A DNA stretch of 64,000 nt from Nitratifractor salsuginis DSM 16511 (GCF_000186245.1 NC_014935.1:682001-746000), one strand, 5' to 3'; counted from the first letter of the stretch, positions 25,620-36,505 are shown. A program made the numbers and translations. The notes: generated by a model from the letters alone, not told the origin.

Positions 25620-26351
25620 ATGGAAAAAGCGTATAAACTTTTGGCGGCTCAGGAGGGGATCTCCAACAAAAAAGCCAAGGAACTCATCGATCGGGGCCTG
25701 GTCTATGTGGGGGATCAAAAGGTCCGTATCGCCCGGGCGGAGATGCCCGAAGAGACGAAGTTCCGTATCGAGGAGCCGGCGGATGTGAAGATCATCTATC
25801 AGGATGAGCAGGTGGTGGCGGTCAACAAACCGGCCTTTATCGACAGTTACGAAATCGAAGAGGCGATCGAGGGGGCGCAGCTGCTTCATCGTCTCGACCG
25901 GGATACCAGCGGGGTCTTGCTGCTTGCCAGGGATGAAGCCTTCGCCAAAAAGGCGATCGAGGCCTTTCGTCAGCGGAAAGTGCACAAAGAGTATGTCGCC
26001 TGGGTTGAGGGGGTCGTCGTGGAGCCCTTCGAGATCGATCTGCCCATCCACACGATCAAAAAAGGCAAGGCCTTCTCCAAGATCGATAAAAAACTGGGTA
26101 AACCGGCTCTGACGAAGGTCTGGCCCGATGAGGTCCAGGGCAAAAAGTCCAAAGTCCGCATCGAGATCGAGACGGGCCGGACCCATCAGATCCGGGTTCA
26201 CCTGGCTCACGTCGGCCATCCCATCGTAGGCGACGAACAATACGGCAGCCCCACCCGGGCCAAACGCCCGCTGCTGCACGCCAAGAAGATCACTCTACTG
26301 GGACGAAGCTACGAAGCGCCGGAACCGAAGGACATTCAACGCTATAAATAG
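25620..26351 (+). CDS. RluA-family pseudouridine synthase
   Basis: 243 aa. An N-terminal S4-like RNA-binding segment (about 1-50) is followed by the catalytic motif HRLDRDTSGVLLLA with the essential Asp near residue 92. RTHQIRVHLAHVGHPIVGDEQYG is the classical family motif. The target uridine (rRNA or tRNA) cannot be told. It stands between two repeat-and-hairpin spacers. Confidence 0.85.
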   Translation: MEKAYKLLAAQEGISNKKAKELIDRGLVYVGDQKVRIARAEMPEETKFRIEEPADVKIIYQDEQVVAVNKPAFIDSYEIEEAIEGAQLLHRLDRDTSGVLLLARDEAFAKKAIEAFRQRKVHKEYVAWVEGVVVEPFEIDLPIHTIKKGKAFSKIDKKLGKPALTKVWPDEVQGKKSKVRIEIETGRTHQIRVHLAHVGHPIVGDEQYGSPTRAKRPLLHAKKITLLGRSYEAPEPKDIQRYK

Positions 26352-26360
26352 CGTTGGATT

Positions 26361-26388
26361 GAAGATTGAAGATGGAGGATTGAGGATG
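26361..26388. repeat. 7-bp-periodic degenerate repeat
   Basis: GAAGATT, GAAGATG, GAGGATT, GAGGATG exactly in register, in the gap before ffh. Confidence 0.8.
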
Positions 26389-26395
26389 TTGGTAA

Positions 26396-26419
26396 GCGTT
26401 GCTTTGCAACGCTGTTTTT
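26396..26419 (+). terminator. Hairpin terminator before ffh
   Basis: GCGTTGC-TTT-GCAACGC then TGTTTTTT. The stem is identical to that at 25536-25552. Another small hairpin, GTCGCC-GTA-GGCGAC, follows at about 26427-26441. Confidence 0.75.
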
Positions 26420-26452
26420 TATATTCGTCGCCGTAGGCGACACCTTGTTATA

Positions 26453-26487
26453 CCAACGACCAACAACTGACGACTAACGACTAATTT
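26453..26487. repeat. 7-bp-periodic degenerate repeat
   Basis: CCAACGA, CCAACAA, CTGACGA, CTAACGA, CTAATTT in register, ending about 40 bases before ffh. TACCAAC at its left edge pairs with GTTGGTA at about 26388-26394, enclosing the two hairpins. Confidence 0.8.
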
Positions 26488-26529
26488 CGCTAAAATCTCA
26501 ACAACTATTTGACGAACGGGGAAAGAAAG

Positions 26530-27885
26530 ATGTTCGATACATTGACCGACAGTTTCAAAAACGCCATCGGGAAGATCCGATTTCACGATGATGAGAAGGC
26601 GCTGAAGAAAGCACTGGCGGAGCTGAAGAAAGCACTGCTCAAGTCCGATGTCCACCACAAGGTGGTCAAAGAGCTTATCGTCACCGTCGAAAAAGAGACG
26701 AAGGCCGCCGGTATCGGCAAAGAGAGCTTTATGAAGGCCTTGCAGGATGAGCTGGTGCGGATCCTGACCGCCAAGGGCAATCAAGGATTTGTTTTCGCCT
26801 CGCGGCCTCCGACGGTGGTGCTGATGACGGGTCTGCAGGGATCGGGTAAGACCACCACGACCGGCAAGCTGGCCTATATGCTCAAAGAGCAGAAGAAGAA
26901 AAAGGTCCTCATCGCCGCGGCGGACCTCCAGCGTCTGGCGGCGGTGGAGCAGCTGCGTCAGATTGCCGAGCAGATCGGGGTGGATCTGGTGGCCGACGAG
27001 AATGCTACGCCCGACGAAGTAGTCAAGCGGGCGCTTAAAAAGGCGGAAGATGAGCTTTATGACGTTGTGCTGATCGATACCGCCGGTCGCCTGGCCATCG
27101 ACGAGGAGCTGATGGAGGAACTGGCGCGGATCCGGGATCTGGCTCAGCCCGACGAGATCTTCTACGTCGCCGATGCGATGACCGGGATGGATGCGGTGCG
27201 CACTGCCCAGACTTTCAAGGACAAGATCGGCATTACCGGGGTGATCCTGAGCAAATTCGATGCCGACAGCAAAGGGGGCGTCGCCCTGGGGATCGCCCAT
27301 CAAGTGGGTGTGCCCCTGCGCTTCATCGGTAGCGGGGAAAAGATGCCCGATCTAGAGCCCTTCATCCCCGAGCGGATCACCTCCCGCCTGATGGGGGCCG
27401 GGGATATCGAGGGATTGGCGGAGAAGACTGCCGCCGTGATCGACGAGAAGACCGCCAAGCGGGTAACCCAGAAGATCAAAAAAGGGAAGTTCAACTTCAA
27501 CGATTTCCTGGAGCAGATGGAGCAGATGAAGAAACTGGGTTCTATGAAATCCCTGATCGGGATGATCCCCGGTATGGGCAATATGGCCAAACAGTTGGGG
27601 GATTTGGATCTGGAGAATTCCAAAGAGGTCAAACACATCAAAGCGATGATCTCCTCCATGACCCCCAAGGAGCGGGAGAATCCCGATCTGCTCAACAACA
27701 GCCGCAAGCGCCGGATCGCCCAGGGGGCGGGGCTGAGCCAGATGGAAGTGAACCGGGTGATCAAACAGTTCAAAAATGCGGCGAAGATGGCCAAGAAGCT
27801 CTCGGGCAAGGGCGGGATGAAACAGATGCAGGATCTGATGAAGCAGATGCAGGGAGGGGGAGGCTTCCCCGGAATGCCCCGCTGA
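26530..27885 (+). CDS. ffh: Signal recognition particle protein Ffh
   Basis: 451 aa. GTPase that binds SRP RNA and signal sequences and hands ribosomes to FtsY. N domain 1-95; G1 loop GLQGSGKTTTTGK near 100-112; DTAGRLA; a degenerate G4 (SKFDADSKGG). The M domain (about 300-440) is rich in Met and Gly with GMGNMAKQ and the RNA-binding SRKRRIAQGAG. ATG 26530 follows GGGGAAAGAAAG. No SRP RNA gene was seen nearby. Confidence 0.95.
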   Translation: MFDTLTDSFKNAIGKIRFHDDEKALKKALAELKKALLKSDVHHKVVKELIVTVEKETKAAGIGKESFMKALQDELVRILTAKGNQGFVFASRPPTVVLMTGLQGSGKTTTTGKLAYMLKEQKKKKVLIAAADLQRLAAVEQLRQIAEQIGVDLVADENATPDEVVKRALKKAEDELYDVVLIDTAGRLAIDEELMEELARIRDLAQPDEIFYVADAMTGMDAVRTAQTFKDKIGITGVILSKFDADSKGGVALGIAHQVGVPLRFIGSGEKMPDLEPFIPERITSRLMGAGDIEGLAEKTAAVIDEKTAKRVTQKIKKGKFNFNDFLEQMEQMKKLGSMKSLIGMIPGMGNMAKQLGDLDLENSKEVKHIKAMISSMTPKERENPDLLNNSRKRRIAQGAGLSQMEVNRVIKQFKNAAKMAKKLSGKGGMKQMQDLMKQMQGGGGFPGMPR

Positions 27886-27957
27886 GGCTCTTTTTTGAGC
27901 CCTGACTAAGCTAAAGCTCGATATAATCACGGCAAATTAACTCAAAAAGGGAAGCGA

Positions 27958-28680
27958 ATGGAAGGTGTATTTACCTTTATCGGTGCGATCTTGGGCGAAG
28001 GAAGCGGACAGGTGGTCGGACACCTGCTCCTGGTTGCGATCATCATTATGTGGCTGGCGTTCAAAGCGGTCAGCAATCTTAAAGCCGTTCCCGACGGGAC
28101 CCAGAATGTCATGGAAGCCTATCTGGGCGGTGTCATCGCGATGGGCAAGGATGTCATCGGAGAAGAACTGTCTCGGAAATATCTCCCCCTTGTCGCTACC
28201 ATCGGCCTGTTCGTTCTGGTTTGTAACCTGATCGGAATCATTCCCGGTTTCGAGTCTCCCACCAACAACATCAACGTCACCTTGCCTCTGGCGCTGGTTG
28301 TTTTCATCTATTACAACTACGAGGGGATCAAAAAGCAGGGTGTCGTTCACTATTTCGCCCACTTTGCAGGACCGGTCAAGGCTCTCTCGCCTCTGATGTT
28401 CCCTATCGAAGTCGTCTCCCATATCTCCCGGATCGTTTCGCTCTCCTTCCGTCTTTTCGGTAACATCAAAGGAGATGATCTTTTCCTCTGGGTCCTGTTG
28501 ATGCTGGTCCCTTGGATCGTGCCTCTGCCCGGCTTTCTTCTGCTGACCTTCTCGGCTCTGTTGCAGACTTTCGTCTTCATGATCCTGACCTACGTCTACC
28601 TGGCCGGTGCCGTAGCCTTGGAGGAGGAGCATCCCGAAAAAGCTCCCGAGCCGGTTGTCGATACCTTGGGTGCCGTTTAA
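27958..28680 (+). CDS. atpB: F0F1 ATP synthase subunit a
   Basis: 240 aa, five or six helices. The proton-channel helix carries the essential Arg in [17 protein letters not shown] (about residue 165), with [11 protein letters not shown] after it. It stands apart from the other atp genes, as is normal for Campylobacterota. Ribosome site AAAAAGGGAAGCG. A small membrane protein gene follows. Confidence 0.93.
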   Translation: MEGVFTFIGAILGEGSGQVVGHLLLVAIIIMWLAFKAVSNLKAVPDGTQNVMEAYLGGVIAMGKDVIGEELSRKYLPLVATIGLFVLVCNLIGIIPGFESPTNNINVTLPLALVVFIYYNYEGIKKQGVVHYFAHFAGPVKALSPLMFPIEVVSHISRIVSLSFRLFGNIKGDDLFLWVLLMLVPWIVPLPGFLLLTFSALLQTFVFMILTYVYLAGAVALEEEHPEKAPEPVVDTLGAV

Positions 28681-28696
28681 GGTTCCCTCACCCCTT

Positions 28697-28978
28697 ATGC
28701 GCCTCAAATCCCGAACTCTTTCTTTTCTCATCAATTTTCTTTTGGGTACTTTCTGGGCCGTAGCGGTCCTGGGTGCTCTTGCCGCTTTTTTTCGCCATAT
28801 CGATGTGGGGTTCTTCTATGCTCTGGCAGGTATGATCGTCTGGGCGATTCCTGGGCTCTTCGGTGTGCTTTTGATGGAGGTTTTCCTGGCTGCTTTTGAA
28901 CGGACCGAAGAGCTTCGCCATCAGACCCGCCTCCTCAAAGAGATCAAACAGCGCCTCGATTCCCGTTCGGATCGATGA
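28697..28978 (+). CDS. Small membrane protein next to atpB
   Basis: 93 aa with two hydrophobic segments (about 9-30 and 38-62) and a charged C-terminal tail (about 65-93). No family is recognised. The ATG is 16 bases after atpB, and its end overlaps the thiE-like gene by four bases. Position might suggest a respiratory or ATP synthase accessory role, but nothing shows it. Confidence 0.6.
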   Translation: MRLKSRTLSFLINFLLGTFWAVAVLGALAAFFRHIDVGFFYALAGMIVWAIPGLFGVLLMEVFLAAFERTEELRHQTRLLKEIKQRLDSRSDR

Positions 28979-29517
28979 TCCTCTACGCCATTACCGACCC
29001 TTCCATCCTCTCTTTCGAGACCCTTTCCTCTGACCTTCATCGCATAAAAGCACGTGGTGCTTCGATGATCCTTTACAGAGATAAAAAAACCGCCGAGTAC
29101 GAAAAACGGGCCGAAAGATTCGTTGAAGCGGCAAAAGAGGCCGGTTTCGGGAAGATCATCCTCCATAACACACCGCAACTGGCGCTTCGATTGGGTGCCT
29201 GGGGAGTCCACTGCTCTTCCGACGCATATGGGCTGATTTCCGAGGGGAAGCGACTGGGATTGAAAACGGTGGCGAGCACTCATTCCCTGGAGGAGATAAA
29301 GAAAGCGGAAGAAGCGGGAGCGGATATGGTGACCCTCAGCCCCCTTTTTGTCTCTCCCGGGAAAGGAAAGCCTCTGGGAGAAAAGGGCTTCACCCGAATA
29401 GTTCAGGAGGCGAAGGTTCCCATGATTGCACTGGGAGGAATCACCGATAAAGAGAAGATCCGTCGTGCCATGAGCTGTGGTGCATCGGGAATCGCTTCGA
29501 TTCGTTATTTTGCGTAA
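28975..29517 (+). CDS. ThiE/TenI family protein
   Basis: 180 aa, a TIM-barrel of the thiamine-phosphate synthase superfamily. LYAITDPS, GASMILYRDKKT, HCSSDAYGL and MVTLSPLFVSPGKGKPLG match the family; the end VPMIALGGITDKEKI is a phosphate-binding loop. It is shorter than canonical ThiE (about 210 aa) and lacks the full substrate motif, so it may be a TenI-like isomerase or a divergent ThiE. Confidence 0.7.
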   Translation: MILYAITDPSILSFETLSSDLHRIKARGASMILYRDKKTAEYEKRAERFVEAAKEAGFGKIILHNTPQLALRLGAWGVHCSSDAYGLISEGKRLGLKTVASTHSLEEIKKAEEAGADMVTLSPLFVSPGKGKPLGEKGFTRIVQEAKVPMIALGGITDKEKIRRAMSCGASGIASIRYFA

Positions 29518-29764
29518 ATGAGAAAGTGAAAGGGTCAGAATATTTATATCGTTAAACAAGCATCCCGGATTTTATAGCTTTCCAAAATGTTTGCCGTAGA
29601 GCTCAAGCGTATCCGAATCGATACCTAAGAACATCAGGCCCTAGAAAAAAATCTATAACCGGCTTAATGACAGATAGAATGGAGTCTTAGAGCTGACGGG
29701 GTTAAAACGGTATAGGATATAATATCCCTCTTATCAAAACCTGACCTCAAAGGACAGAATAAAT

Positions 29765-31198
29765 ATGTTTGAAACCGTTATAGGCCTGGAAGTTCATGTC
29801 CAGCTCAATACCCGATCCAAGATCTTTTGCTCTTGTCCCACCAGCTTCGCGGAGCATCAGAACAAAAACACTTGCCCGGTTTGCCTGGGCTTGCCCGGTG
29901 CACTGCCGGTGCTCAACAAAGAAGCGGTGAAGAAGGCGATGAGCTTTGGTTTTGCCGTCAACGCCACCGTCAATCGCCGCTCCATCTTCAACCGCAAGAG
30001 CTACTTCTATCCCGACAGCCCCAAAGCGTATCAGATCAGTCAATTCGATGTTCCCATCGTACAGGATGGAGAGCTCTTTATCGAAGATAAAAAGGGGGAG
30101 CGTAAGCGGATCGGCATTACCCGGGCCCACCTGGAAGCCGATGCCGGCAAGAGCCTCCACGAAGGGTCGATCTCCAAGGTCGACCTGAACCGGGCTGATA
30201 CTCCGCTGCTGGAGATCGTCAGTGAACCCGACCTACGCTCCAGTGACGAAGCGGTCGCCTATCTACGCAAGCTCCATGCCATCGTCCGCTATCTCGATAT
30301 CAGCGATGCCAATATGCAGGAGGGTTCTTTCCGCTGCGATGTCAATGTCTCGATCCGTCCCAAGGGGCGTGAAGAGTTCGGGACCCGAGTGGAGATCAAG
30401 AACCTCAACTCTTTCCGTTTCATCAAGCAAGCCATCGAATATGAGGTGGAGCGCCAGATCGAAGCCTGGGAAGATGGAGTCTATGACGAAGAAGTATGGC
30501 AGGAGACCCGGCTCTTCGATACCGAGGCGGGAGAGACCCGCTCCATGCGGGGCAAAGAGGACAGCGCCGACTACCGCTACTTCCCCGATCCCGATCTGCG
30601 TCCGGTCATCGTCACCGATGAGATGATGGAAGAGGCGAAGAAGATCCCCGAGCTACCCGATGAGAAAGTGGCCCGTTATGCCCAGGAGCTGGGGATCAAG
30701 CGGGAGGATGCTCTGGTCATTACCGCCGTCAAAGAGATGGCGGCCTATTTCGAGGCGATGATCGCGGCAGGGGCTCCTGCCAGAGCGGCGGTGACGTGGC
30801 TGACCAGTGAATTGCAGGGACGGCTCAACAAGGCAGGCCTCGAGATCCAGAATTCTCCGGTGAGCGCCGAGACGCTGGGGCAGGTCATCGCCCGGATCGA
30901 GGATGGGACCATCTCCGGCAAAGGGGCCAAAGAACTCCTGGATTATATGATGGAGAATGAAGAGCGGAATGTGGATGGACTCATCGAGAAGCTGGGCCTC
31001 AAACAGCTCAGTGACGACAGTGCCATTCTGGAGATGATCGATCAGGTGCTCGCCGCCAACAGTGACAAAGTCGAAGAGTACAGAGCCGGTAAGGAGAAGC
31101 TTCTGGGCTTCTTTGTCGGGCAAGTGATGAAAGCTTCCAAAGGTACCGCCAACCCGGGTAAAGTCAATCAACTGCTAAAAGAACGTCTCAGCTCATGA
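29765..31198 (+). CDS. gatB: Asp/Glu-tRNA amidotransferase subunit B
   Basis: 477 aa. Works with GatA and GatC to convert misacylated Glu-tRNA-Gln or Asp-tRNA-Asn. Motifs: [20 protein letters not shown] with zinc-binding Cys, [31 protein letters not shown], and a C-terminal YqeY-like helical domain (about 330-477). gatA and gatC are not in the window. The 247-base gap before it shows no gene or RNA. A -10-like TATAAT lies at about 29718-29723. Confidence 0.95.
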   Translation: MFETVIGLEVHVQLNTRSKIFCSCPTSFAEHQNKNTCPVCLGLPGALPVLNKEAVKKAMSFGFAVNATVNRRSIFNRKSYFYPDSPKAYQISQFDVPIVQDGELFIEDKKGERKRIGITRAHLEADAGKSLHEGSISKVDLNRADTPLLEIVSEPDLRSSDEAVAYLRKLHAIVRYLDISDANMQEGSFRCDVNVSIRPKGREEFGTRVEIKNLNSFRFIKQAIEYEVERQIEAWEDGVYDEEVWQETRLFDTEAGETRSMRGKEDSADYRYFPDPDLRPVIVTDEMMEEAKKIPELPDEKVARYAQELGIKREDALVITAVKEMAAYFEAMIAAGAPARAAVTWLTSELQGRLNKAGLEIQNSPVSAETLGQVIARIEDGTISGKGAKELLDYMMENEERNVDGLIEKLGLKQLSDDSAILEMIDQVLAANSDKVEEYRAGKEKLLGFFVGQVMKASKGTANPGKVNQLLKERLSS

Positions 31199-32775
31199 AG
31201 CTTGGCTTCCTGAAACAGCTTGAAGAGCGGATTCTTCGCTGGGCGATTACCCTTCACCGATCCCAACGCTATCAGCGCTGGCGCAAAAAGGTGACGGATC
31301 TGCTGGAAAATGAACACAACCCCTATAAAAAAACTTTCGACGGTTTTATCATTTTTCTTATTTTCAGCTCCGTCTTTATTCTGATTTATGAGGTTAAGCA
31401 TCCCGTCCCGGTCTGGTTGGATTATTATGATATCTATTTTGTCTCTCTGGTCTTTTTGATCGAATATATTCTGCGTCTTTGGATCTCCAGCGACCTGACC
31501 GGAGATCTGGTCCATGAATACGAACAGGCGACCATCGTGGGAAGGGAGTATAAACTCTGGCCGGCACTGGCCCGGGCCCTGAAGAAGAAACTGGCCTATA
31601 TGGTCACTCCCGCGGCGATCGTGGATCTGCTGGCGATTCTGCCGGCTTACCGCCCTCTGAGGGTTTTGCGGATTTTCGTACTCTTTCGTTTCCTCAAACT
31701 TCTACGTTATACGCGAAGTATCAATCAGTTCGTCGAAGTGCTGGCCACCAAACGCTTCGAACTGCTGACTCTACTCGGATTGCTCTTTTTTGTCACCTTC
31801 ACGGGGGCCATCGCCATTTATGTCCTCGAAGATACCCACAATCCCAATATCAACAACATCTTCGATGCCATCTACTGGTCCCTGGTGACCATTACCACGG
31901 TCGGTTATGGAGACATCGCTCCCGTCTCGGACATGGGACGGGTGATCGCGATGATCATCATCCTCTTCGGGATTGCGATGATCTCCTTCGCCACCTCGGT
32001 GATCGTCTCGGCTTTTTCCGAAAAACTGGAGGAGCTCAAAGAGGAGCGGATTGTCGAAGAGGTCAACCGGAGCGACTCCTTTCTTATCATCTGCGGGTAT
32101 GGGCAGATGACAAAGATGTTCTTCCGGCAATCAGAGGCCAAACAGTATCGCTATATCATTCTCGACAGGGATCCCGCCAGAGTGCAGGAGGCGTTGCACG
32201 ACGGGTATGATGCTATCGTCGACGATGCCAGCCGCCACGCCACCCTTTCGCGATTCAATATCAAAGGGGCCGATGTGACGGTTCTGTGTATGTCCCACGA
32301 CGATGTGGAGAATATCTACATCACCCTCAATGCCAAGAGCATTGACCCCAGGATCCGTGTCATCGCCCGGGCCAGTTCCCCCAAGATCGTCAGCAAATAT
32401 GAACGGGCCGGGGCGGACCATGTGCTCCTACCCAATCAGGTGGCGGGGACGATGATGGTCACCGCGATCCTCAAGCCGGTTATGTATCGGGCGATCCACG
32501 CGATTTTCACCGGTCAGAATGTCGCTTTGCTGGATGAGGTGAAGATCCATTCCCACAGCAATCTGATCGGGGCAACACTGGGAAGCATCGATTTCAAAAC
32601 TTACAAGCTGGTGCTGATCGGTGTGCACAAGGCCAAAGAAGAGCGCTTCATTTTCAATCCTGAAGACTCTGTGATCCTGGAAGAGGGGGATGTCCTGCTG
32701 GTGATGGGACATAAGGCAAACATCGCCTATTTTCTTGAGAGAAGTTGCACGGAAGGAAAACGATGCTTGAGTTAG
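31195..32775 (+). CDS. Kv-like six-helix potassium channel with RCK domains
   Basis: 526 aa. A voltage-sensor-like part (about 40-200) has an S4-style helix with spaced Arg residues ([20 protein letters not shown]). The pore contains the selectivity filter TITTVGYGD at about 233-241. The rest holds a TrkA-N nucleotide-binding region starting [15 protein letters not shown] (about 298) and a TrkA-C region near the end. It lets K+ pass the inner membrane, gated by ligand or voltage. It overlaps gatB by four bases and the next gene by 13. Confidence 0.85.
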   Translation: MKLGFLKQLEERILRWAITLHRSQRYQRWRKKVTDLLENEHNPYKKTFDGFIIFLIFSSVFILIYEVKHPVPVWLDYYDIYFVSLVFLIEYILRLWISSDLTGDLVHEYEQATIVGREYKLWPALARALKKKLAYMVTPAAIVDLLAILPAYRPLRVLRIFVLFRFLKLLRYTRSINQFVEVLATKRFELLTLLGLLFFVTFTGAIAIYVLEDTHNPNINNIFDAIYWSLVTITTVGYGDIAPVSDMGRVIAMIIILFGIAMISFATSVIVSAFSEKLEELKEERIVEEVNRSDSFLIICGYGQMTKMFFRQSEAKQYRYIILDRDPARVQEALHDGYDAIVDDASRHATLSRFNIKGADVTVLCMSHDDVENIYITLNAKSIDPRIRVIARASSPKIVSKYERAGADHVLLPNQVAGTMMVTAILKPVMYRAIHAIFTGQNVALLDEVKIHSHSNLIGATLGSIDFKTYKLVLIGVHKAKEERFIFNPEDSVILEEGDVLLVMGHKANIAYFLERSCTEGKRCLS

Positions 32776-33485
32776 GAGGATCGAAACGGGTCATTCTCTT
32801 CGGTTACGGCAAGTTCGGTGAGAGTATTGCCGATGCACTTTTGAAAAGTGAAGCGACCGTAACCCTGGTGGAGTCGGATGATGAGAAATACCAGAAAGCA
32901 TTGAAAAAAGGCTTCGCGCGCTGCCTGCATCTGGACGTGACCGATGACGATGCCCTGGCGGATTTGCCTGTGGAGAATCGGGATCAACTGGTCTGTGTCA
33001 TGGACGATGACCATTTGAACGTTTTCCTCGTCCTCTCCCTGCGGGCGCTCTATCCCGAAAACAGGATCCTGGCCCTCTCCGATTCGATCCATGCTACCCG
33101 CAAGCTCAAAAGGGCCGGAGCCGATCAGGTTATCGACCTCTATGCGGTCAGTGCCAACCGGATCCACAATATTCTCAGTAAACCGATTGCGACCCGATTC
33201 CTCGAGGGCTTTCTCGATACCAACCATGAATACAGTTTCCGGGAGATCGTGATCCCTGAGGGTTCGTTCCTCCACGGACACAGTCTGGATGAGGTGGACT
33301 TTCGGCGTTACAGAGTGATTTTCGTCGGAATGATAGACGTGGAGCTCGGGAACAGCTTTATCTTTGTTACGACGGGTCTAGAGCACAATCTCGATGCCGG
33401 GGACATCATCGTCTGTATCGGCCGTGATGACGATTTGGACCGTTTCGAAAAATTGATCAAGGAATCGGAGGAGCCCAAAGAATGA
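32763..33485 (+). CDS. TrkA-N/TrkA-C potassium regulatory protein
   Basis: 240 aa. [18 protein letters not shown] is a Rossmann dinucleotide loop; [11 protein letters not shown] and [12 protein letters not shown] follow the TrkA-N pattern, and residues about 155-235 form a TrkA-C domain. Probably a regulatory subunit working with the channel encoded just before it. ATG 32763 ([10 protein letters not shown]) lies inside the channel gene; an earlier in-frame ATG (32745) is less likely. Confidence 0.8.
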   Translation: MLELGGSKRVILFGYGKFGESIADALLKSEATVTLVESDDEKYQKALKKGFARCLHLDVTDDDALADLPVENRDQLVCVMDDDHLNVFLVLSLRALYPENRILALSDSIHATRKLKRAGADQVIDLYAVSANRIHNILSKPIATRFLEGFLDTNHEYSFREIVIPEGSFLHGHSLDEVDFRRYRVIFVGMIDVELGNSFIFVTTGLEHNLDAGDIIVCIGRDDDLDRFEKLIKESEEPKE

Positions 33486-34372
33486 AACTGGCGATCATCG
33501 GTGCCGGCAAGTGGGGGCAGGCGCTTAACCATGCCTTTTCTCAGAAGAACGATGTGGTGATCACGTCGCGCCATCAACAAGATCTTCCCAATTTCGTCTC
33601 CGAGGAGGAGGCGCTTGAGCGGGAGTATCTGGTGCTGGTGATCCCGGCGCAGTCGATCCGGGGCTGGATGGAGGAGCACTTTGTGGATCGGGGGCAGAAG
33701 ATTCTCGTGGCGGCCAAAGGGATCGAGATCTCGAGCGGAGCACTGCTCAATGAGGTTCTGGAATCTTTTCTTCCCGCCGATAGACTGGCTTATCTTTCAG
33801 GCCCCTCCTTCGCCGCGGAGGTGATGCGTTCACTCCCGACGGCTCTGGTGGCCAGTTCCCTCAACCGCCAGCTGGCCGAAAGCTATGTGGAAGCCTTCCC
33901 GGATTTCATCAAAGGGTATGTGGACGATGACATCGCCGGAGCGGAAGTAGGCGGCGCTTACAAAAATGTCATCGCTATCGCCTCGGGAGTCTGCGACGGT
34001 CTGGAGTTGGGCAACAATGCCAGGGCGGCTCTGATCTCCCGGGGGTTGGTGGAGATGGCCCGATTCGGCATCCATTACGGTGCACGGGCGGAGACTTTTC
34101 TCTCCCTGGGAGGGGCGGGGGATCTCTTTTTGACTGCGAGCAGCAAACTCTCCCGCAACTACCGTGTGGGCCTGGGCCTGGCGGTAGGGAAAAAGCGGGA
34201 GGAGATCCTCCAGGAGCTGGGCGAAGTAGCCGAGGGAGTGCCGACGGCTCAGGCGCTCCATCGCCTCGCCCAAAAAGAGAAGCTCTACCTTCCCATCGCC
34301 CGGGAGGTTTACGCTATGCTTTATGAAGAGAAATCCCCCCAAACGAGCCTCGAGGACCTTCTTCGGCGCTGA
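33482..34372 (+). CDS. gpsA: Glycerol-3-phosphate dehydrogenase (NAD(P)+)
   Basis: 296 aa. Makes sn-glycerol 3-phosphate for phospholipids. Motifs: [12 protein letters not shown] at the N-terminus, [16 protein letters not shown], the catalytic Lys in [29 protein letters not shown] and [10 protein letters not shown]. Starts in the stop of the TrkA-like gene (ATGA). Confidence 0.95.
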   Translation: MKLAIIGAGKWGQALNHAFSQKNDVVITSRHQQDLPNFVSEEEALEREYLVLVIPAQSIRGWMEEHFVDRGQKILVAAKGIEISSGALLNEVLESFLPADRLAYLSGPSFAAEVMRSLPTALVASSLNRQLAESYVEAFPDFIKGYVDDDIAGAEVGGAYKNVIAIASGVCDGLELGNNARAALISRGLVEMARFGIHYGARAETFLSLGGAGDLFLTASSKLSRNYRVGLGLAVGKKREEILQELGEVAEGVPTAQALHRLAQKEKLYLPIAREVYAMLYEEKSPQTSLEDLLRR

Positions 34373-34450
34373 GCTGCCTTCCTTTCACCCCTTTTTCGAT
34401 AAAATCATCTTATCATTTTCCCGCGAAGTCGGGCAGCAAGGAAGCGTCAC

Positions 34451-36505
34451 GTGAGTACACAACCCCTATTGATCGAAATCGGAGTGGAGGAGCTGCCCGC
34501 TCTTCCACTGCTCAAGATACTTGACCGGATCGAAGCCTCCTGGAAGAAGGTCCTTCAAGAGCATCAACTCTCCTCGGACTTCAGCTTCGATTACACCCCC
34601 AGACGGCTGGTCCTGCGTCACAATGCTATACCCCTGGCCCAGGAAGATCGGGTAGAGGAGCTGGTAGGCCCCCCGGTGGAGATCGCGATCAAAGAGGGCA
34701 AGCCTACCCCTGCAGGAGAAGGATTCGCCCGGAAGTGCGGTGTCGCTTTCGAACAACTCGACCGTACGCATAAGGGAAACCGGGAAGTGCTCTATTATCG
34801 GAGGGAAGTTCCCGGATCCCAGACTCGGGATCTGCTGCCGGAGATGATCCGGGAGTGGGTCGCTTCGATGAACTTCGGCAAGATGATGCGCTGGGGTGAT
34901 CGGCACGATGAGTTCATCCGTCCGGTTCGCTGGCTTCAGGTACGTCTGGGGCAAGAGTCGGTGCCTGCGGAGCTCTTCGGTGTCGCCTCCGGGACTCGGA
35001 CCTTTGTCCACCGTATGGTGAGCTTCGACCCGGTAGAGGTTCCGGATCCTGCAAAATTCGAAGAGATCCTGCAAAAGGGAGAGGTGACACTCCGCGCCGA
35101 TGAGCGCCGCCGAAGCATCCTGGAGGATTTCGATACCATCGAAGCGGAGAGCGGCTTGAAGATCGAACGCGACGGTGCCCTTCTCGATGAGGTCGTAGCG
35201 ATCACGGAGCATCCCAAAGCGCTTCTTGGGACCTTTGACGAGAAGTTCCTGGAGCTTCCCCCCGAAGTGATCATGACCTCGATGAAAGAGCATCAGCGCT
35301 ACTTTCCAGTTTTTGACGGGGAGGGGAGACTCTCCAACCACTTCGTCGTTGTGAGCAATGCGGTGACGGAAAATTACTCCCAGGTGATCGCCGGAAACGA
35401 ACGGGTTTTGCGCCCCCGCCTGGAAGATGCCCTCTTCTTCTACCGCAACGACCTCAAACGGGGACTCAGTATCGAAGGCTTGGAGAAGATCCAATTCATC
35501 GACGGCCTGGGAACTCTCAAGGACAAGGTGGATCGAGAACGCAACATCGCACTGCGGCTTGCAGGGATCTATATGGATAAGTTGGAGCAGGAGACAGGCC
35601 GTAGCGCTCTGGAGATCGAGGAGCTGATGGATCGGGCGGTAACTCTGGCCAAAGCCGACCTGCTGACGGAGATGGTTTACGAGTTTACCGAGCTGCAGGG
35701 GCTGATGGGTTACTACTATGCCAAAGCGCTTGGAGAAGACCCCCTGGTCTGCACGGCGATCAAAGAGCAGTATCGCCCCGAAGGGGAGGGGGCAGAGCTT
35801 CCCTCAACGATCTTTTCGTCGATCCTGGCGATGGCGATCAAGCTCGATACTCTGTTGGGGCTTTTCAGCGTGGGCAAGATCCCTACTGGTTCCAAGGACC
35901 CCTTCGCTCTGCGCCGGGCGGTCAACGGTATCATCCGAATCGTGACCCGTTACGATCTAAGCTTTGACATTCCCAAGATGATGGAACTTCTAGCTGATCA
36001 ATACGCTCCTTTCGATGAAGAGAAGCTCGAATCCTTCATCCTGGAGCGGATTTACAAATCCCTCAAAGCCAACCCCTCCATCATTGCCGCCGTTTTGGCG
36101 ACGGGGGAGCGAGACGTCAACGAGATCGCCAAGAAAGTGGCTGCGCTGCGGGCGATCCTGGAGCAGGAGGGGGCACGGGAACTCTTCACTACCTTCAAAC
36201 GGGTCGCCAACATCTCTGCGGAGGTGGATCTCGATGGAGTGCTCGAGGTCGATCCGGAGCTTTTCGAGGCCGAAGAGGAGCGAAAGCTCTGGGAAGCCTT
36301 CCGTCGGACCCGAGAACGTGAGTATGGCGATTATCAAGAGGAACTTCAAGCCCTCTTCGCCCTGAAACCGCTGCTCGATGCCTTCTTCGATTCGGTGCTG
36401 GTCAATGCCGAGGAAGAGAAGCTACGCCTCAACCGGCAGGCGATGGTCGCATCTATCTATAAAACCTTCCTCAATATCGCCGATTTGAAAGAGATCTCCG
36501 TATGA
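34451..36505 (+). CDS. glyS: Glycyl-tRNA synthetase beta subunit
   Basis: 684 aa. tRNA-binding partner of GlyQ. Motifs: LLIEIGVEELPALPL, DYTPRRLVLR, GPPVEIA, HPKALLGTFDEKFLELP, MKEHQRYFPV and a C-terminal anticodon-binding DALR-like part (about 570-684) with FDSVLVNAEEEKLRLNR. Starts with GTG after AAGGAAGCG. Overlaps era by four bases. Confidence 0.95.
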   Translation: MSTQPLLIEIGVEELPALPLLKILDRIEASWKKVLQEHQLSSDFSFDYTPRRLVLRHNAIPLAQEDRVEELVGPPVEIAIKEGKPTPAGEGFARKCGVAFEQLDRTHKGNREVLYYRREVPGSQTRDLLPEMIREWVASMNFGKMMRWGDRHDEFIRPVRWLQVRLGQESVPAELFGVASGTRTFVHRMVSFDPVEVPDPAKFEEILQKGEVTLRADERRRSILEDFDTIEAESGLKIERDGALLDEVVAITEHPKALLGTFDEKFLELPPEVIMTSMKEHQRYFPVFDGEGRLSNHFVVVSNAVTENYSQVIAGNERVLRPRLEDALFFYRNDLKRGLSIEGLEKIQFIDGLGTLKDKVDRERNIALRLAGIYMDKLEQETGRSALEIEELMDRAVTLAKADLLTEMVYEFTELQGLMGYYYAKALGEDPLVCTAIKEQYRPEGEGAELPSTIFSSILAMAIKLDTLLGLFSVGKIPTGSKDPFALRRAVNGIIRIVTRYDLSFDIPKMMELLADQYAPFDEEKLESFILERIYKSLKANPSIIAAVLATGERDVNEIAKKVAALRAILEQEGARELFTTFKRVANISAEVDLDGVLEVDPELFEAEEERKLWEAFRRTREREYGDYQEELQALFALKPLLDAFFDSVLVNAEEEKLRLNRQAMVASIYKTFLNIADLKEISV

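Noticed and set aside
27886-27901. GGCTC-TTTTTT-GAGCC hairpin after ffh
   Set aside because: Short stem with the T-run in the loop and none after it; not a convincing terminator.
29518-29764. Possible tRNA or small RNA before gatB
   Set aside because: No T-loop, anticodon stem or terminator pattern is visible. Only a -10-like box near 29718.
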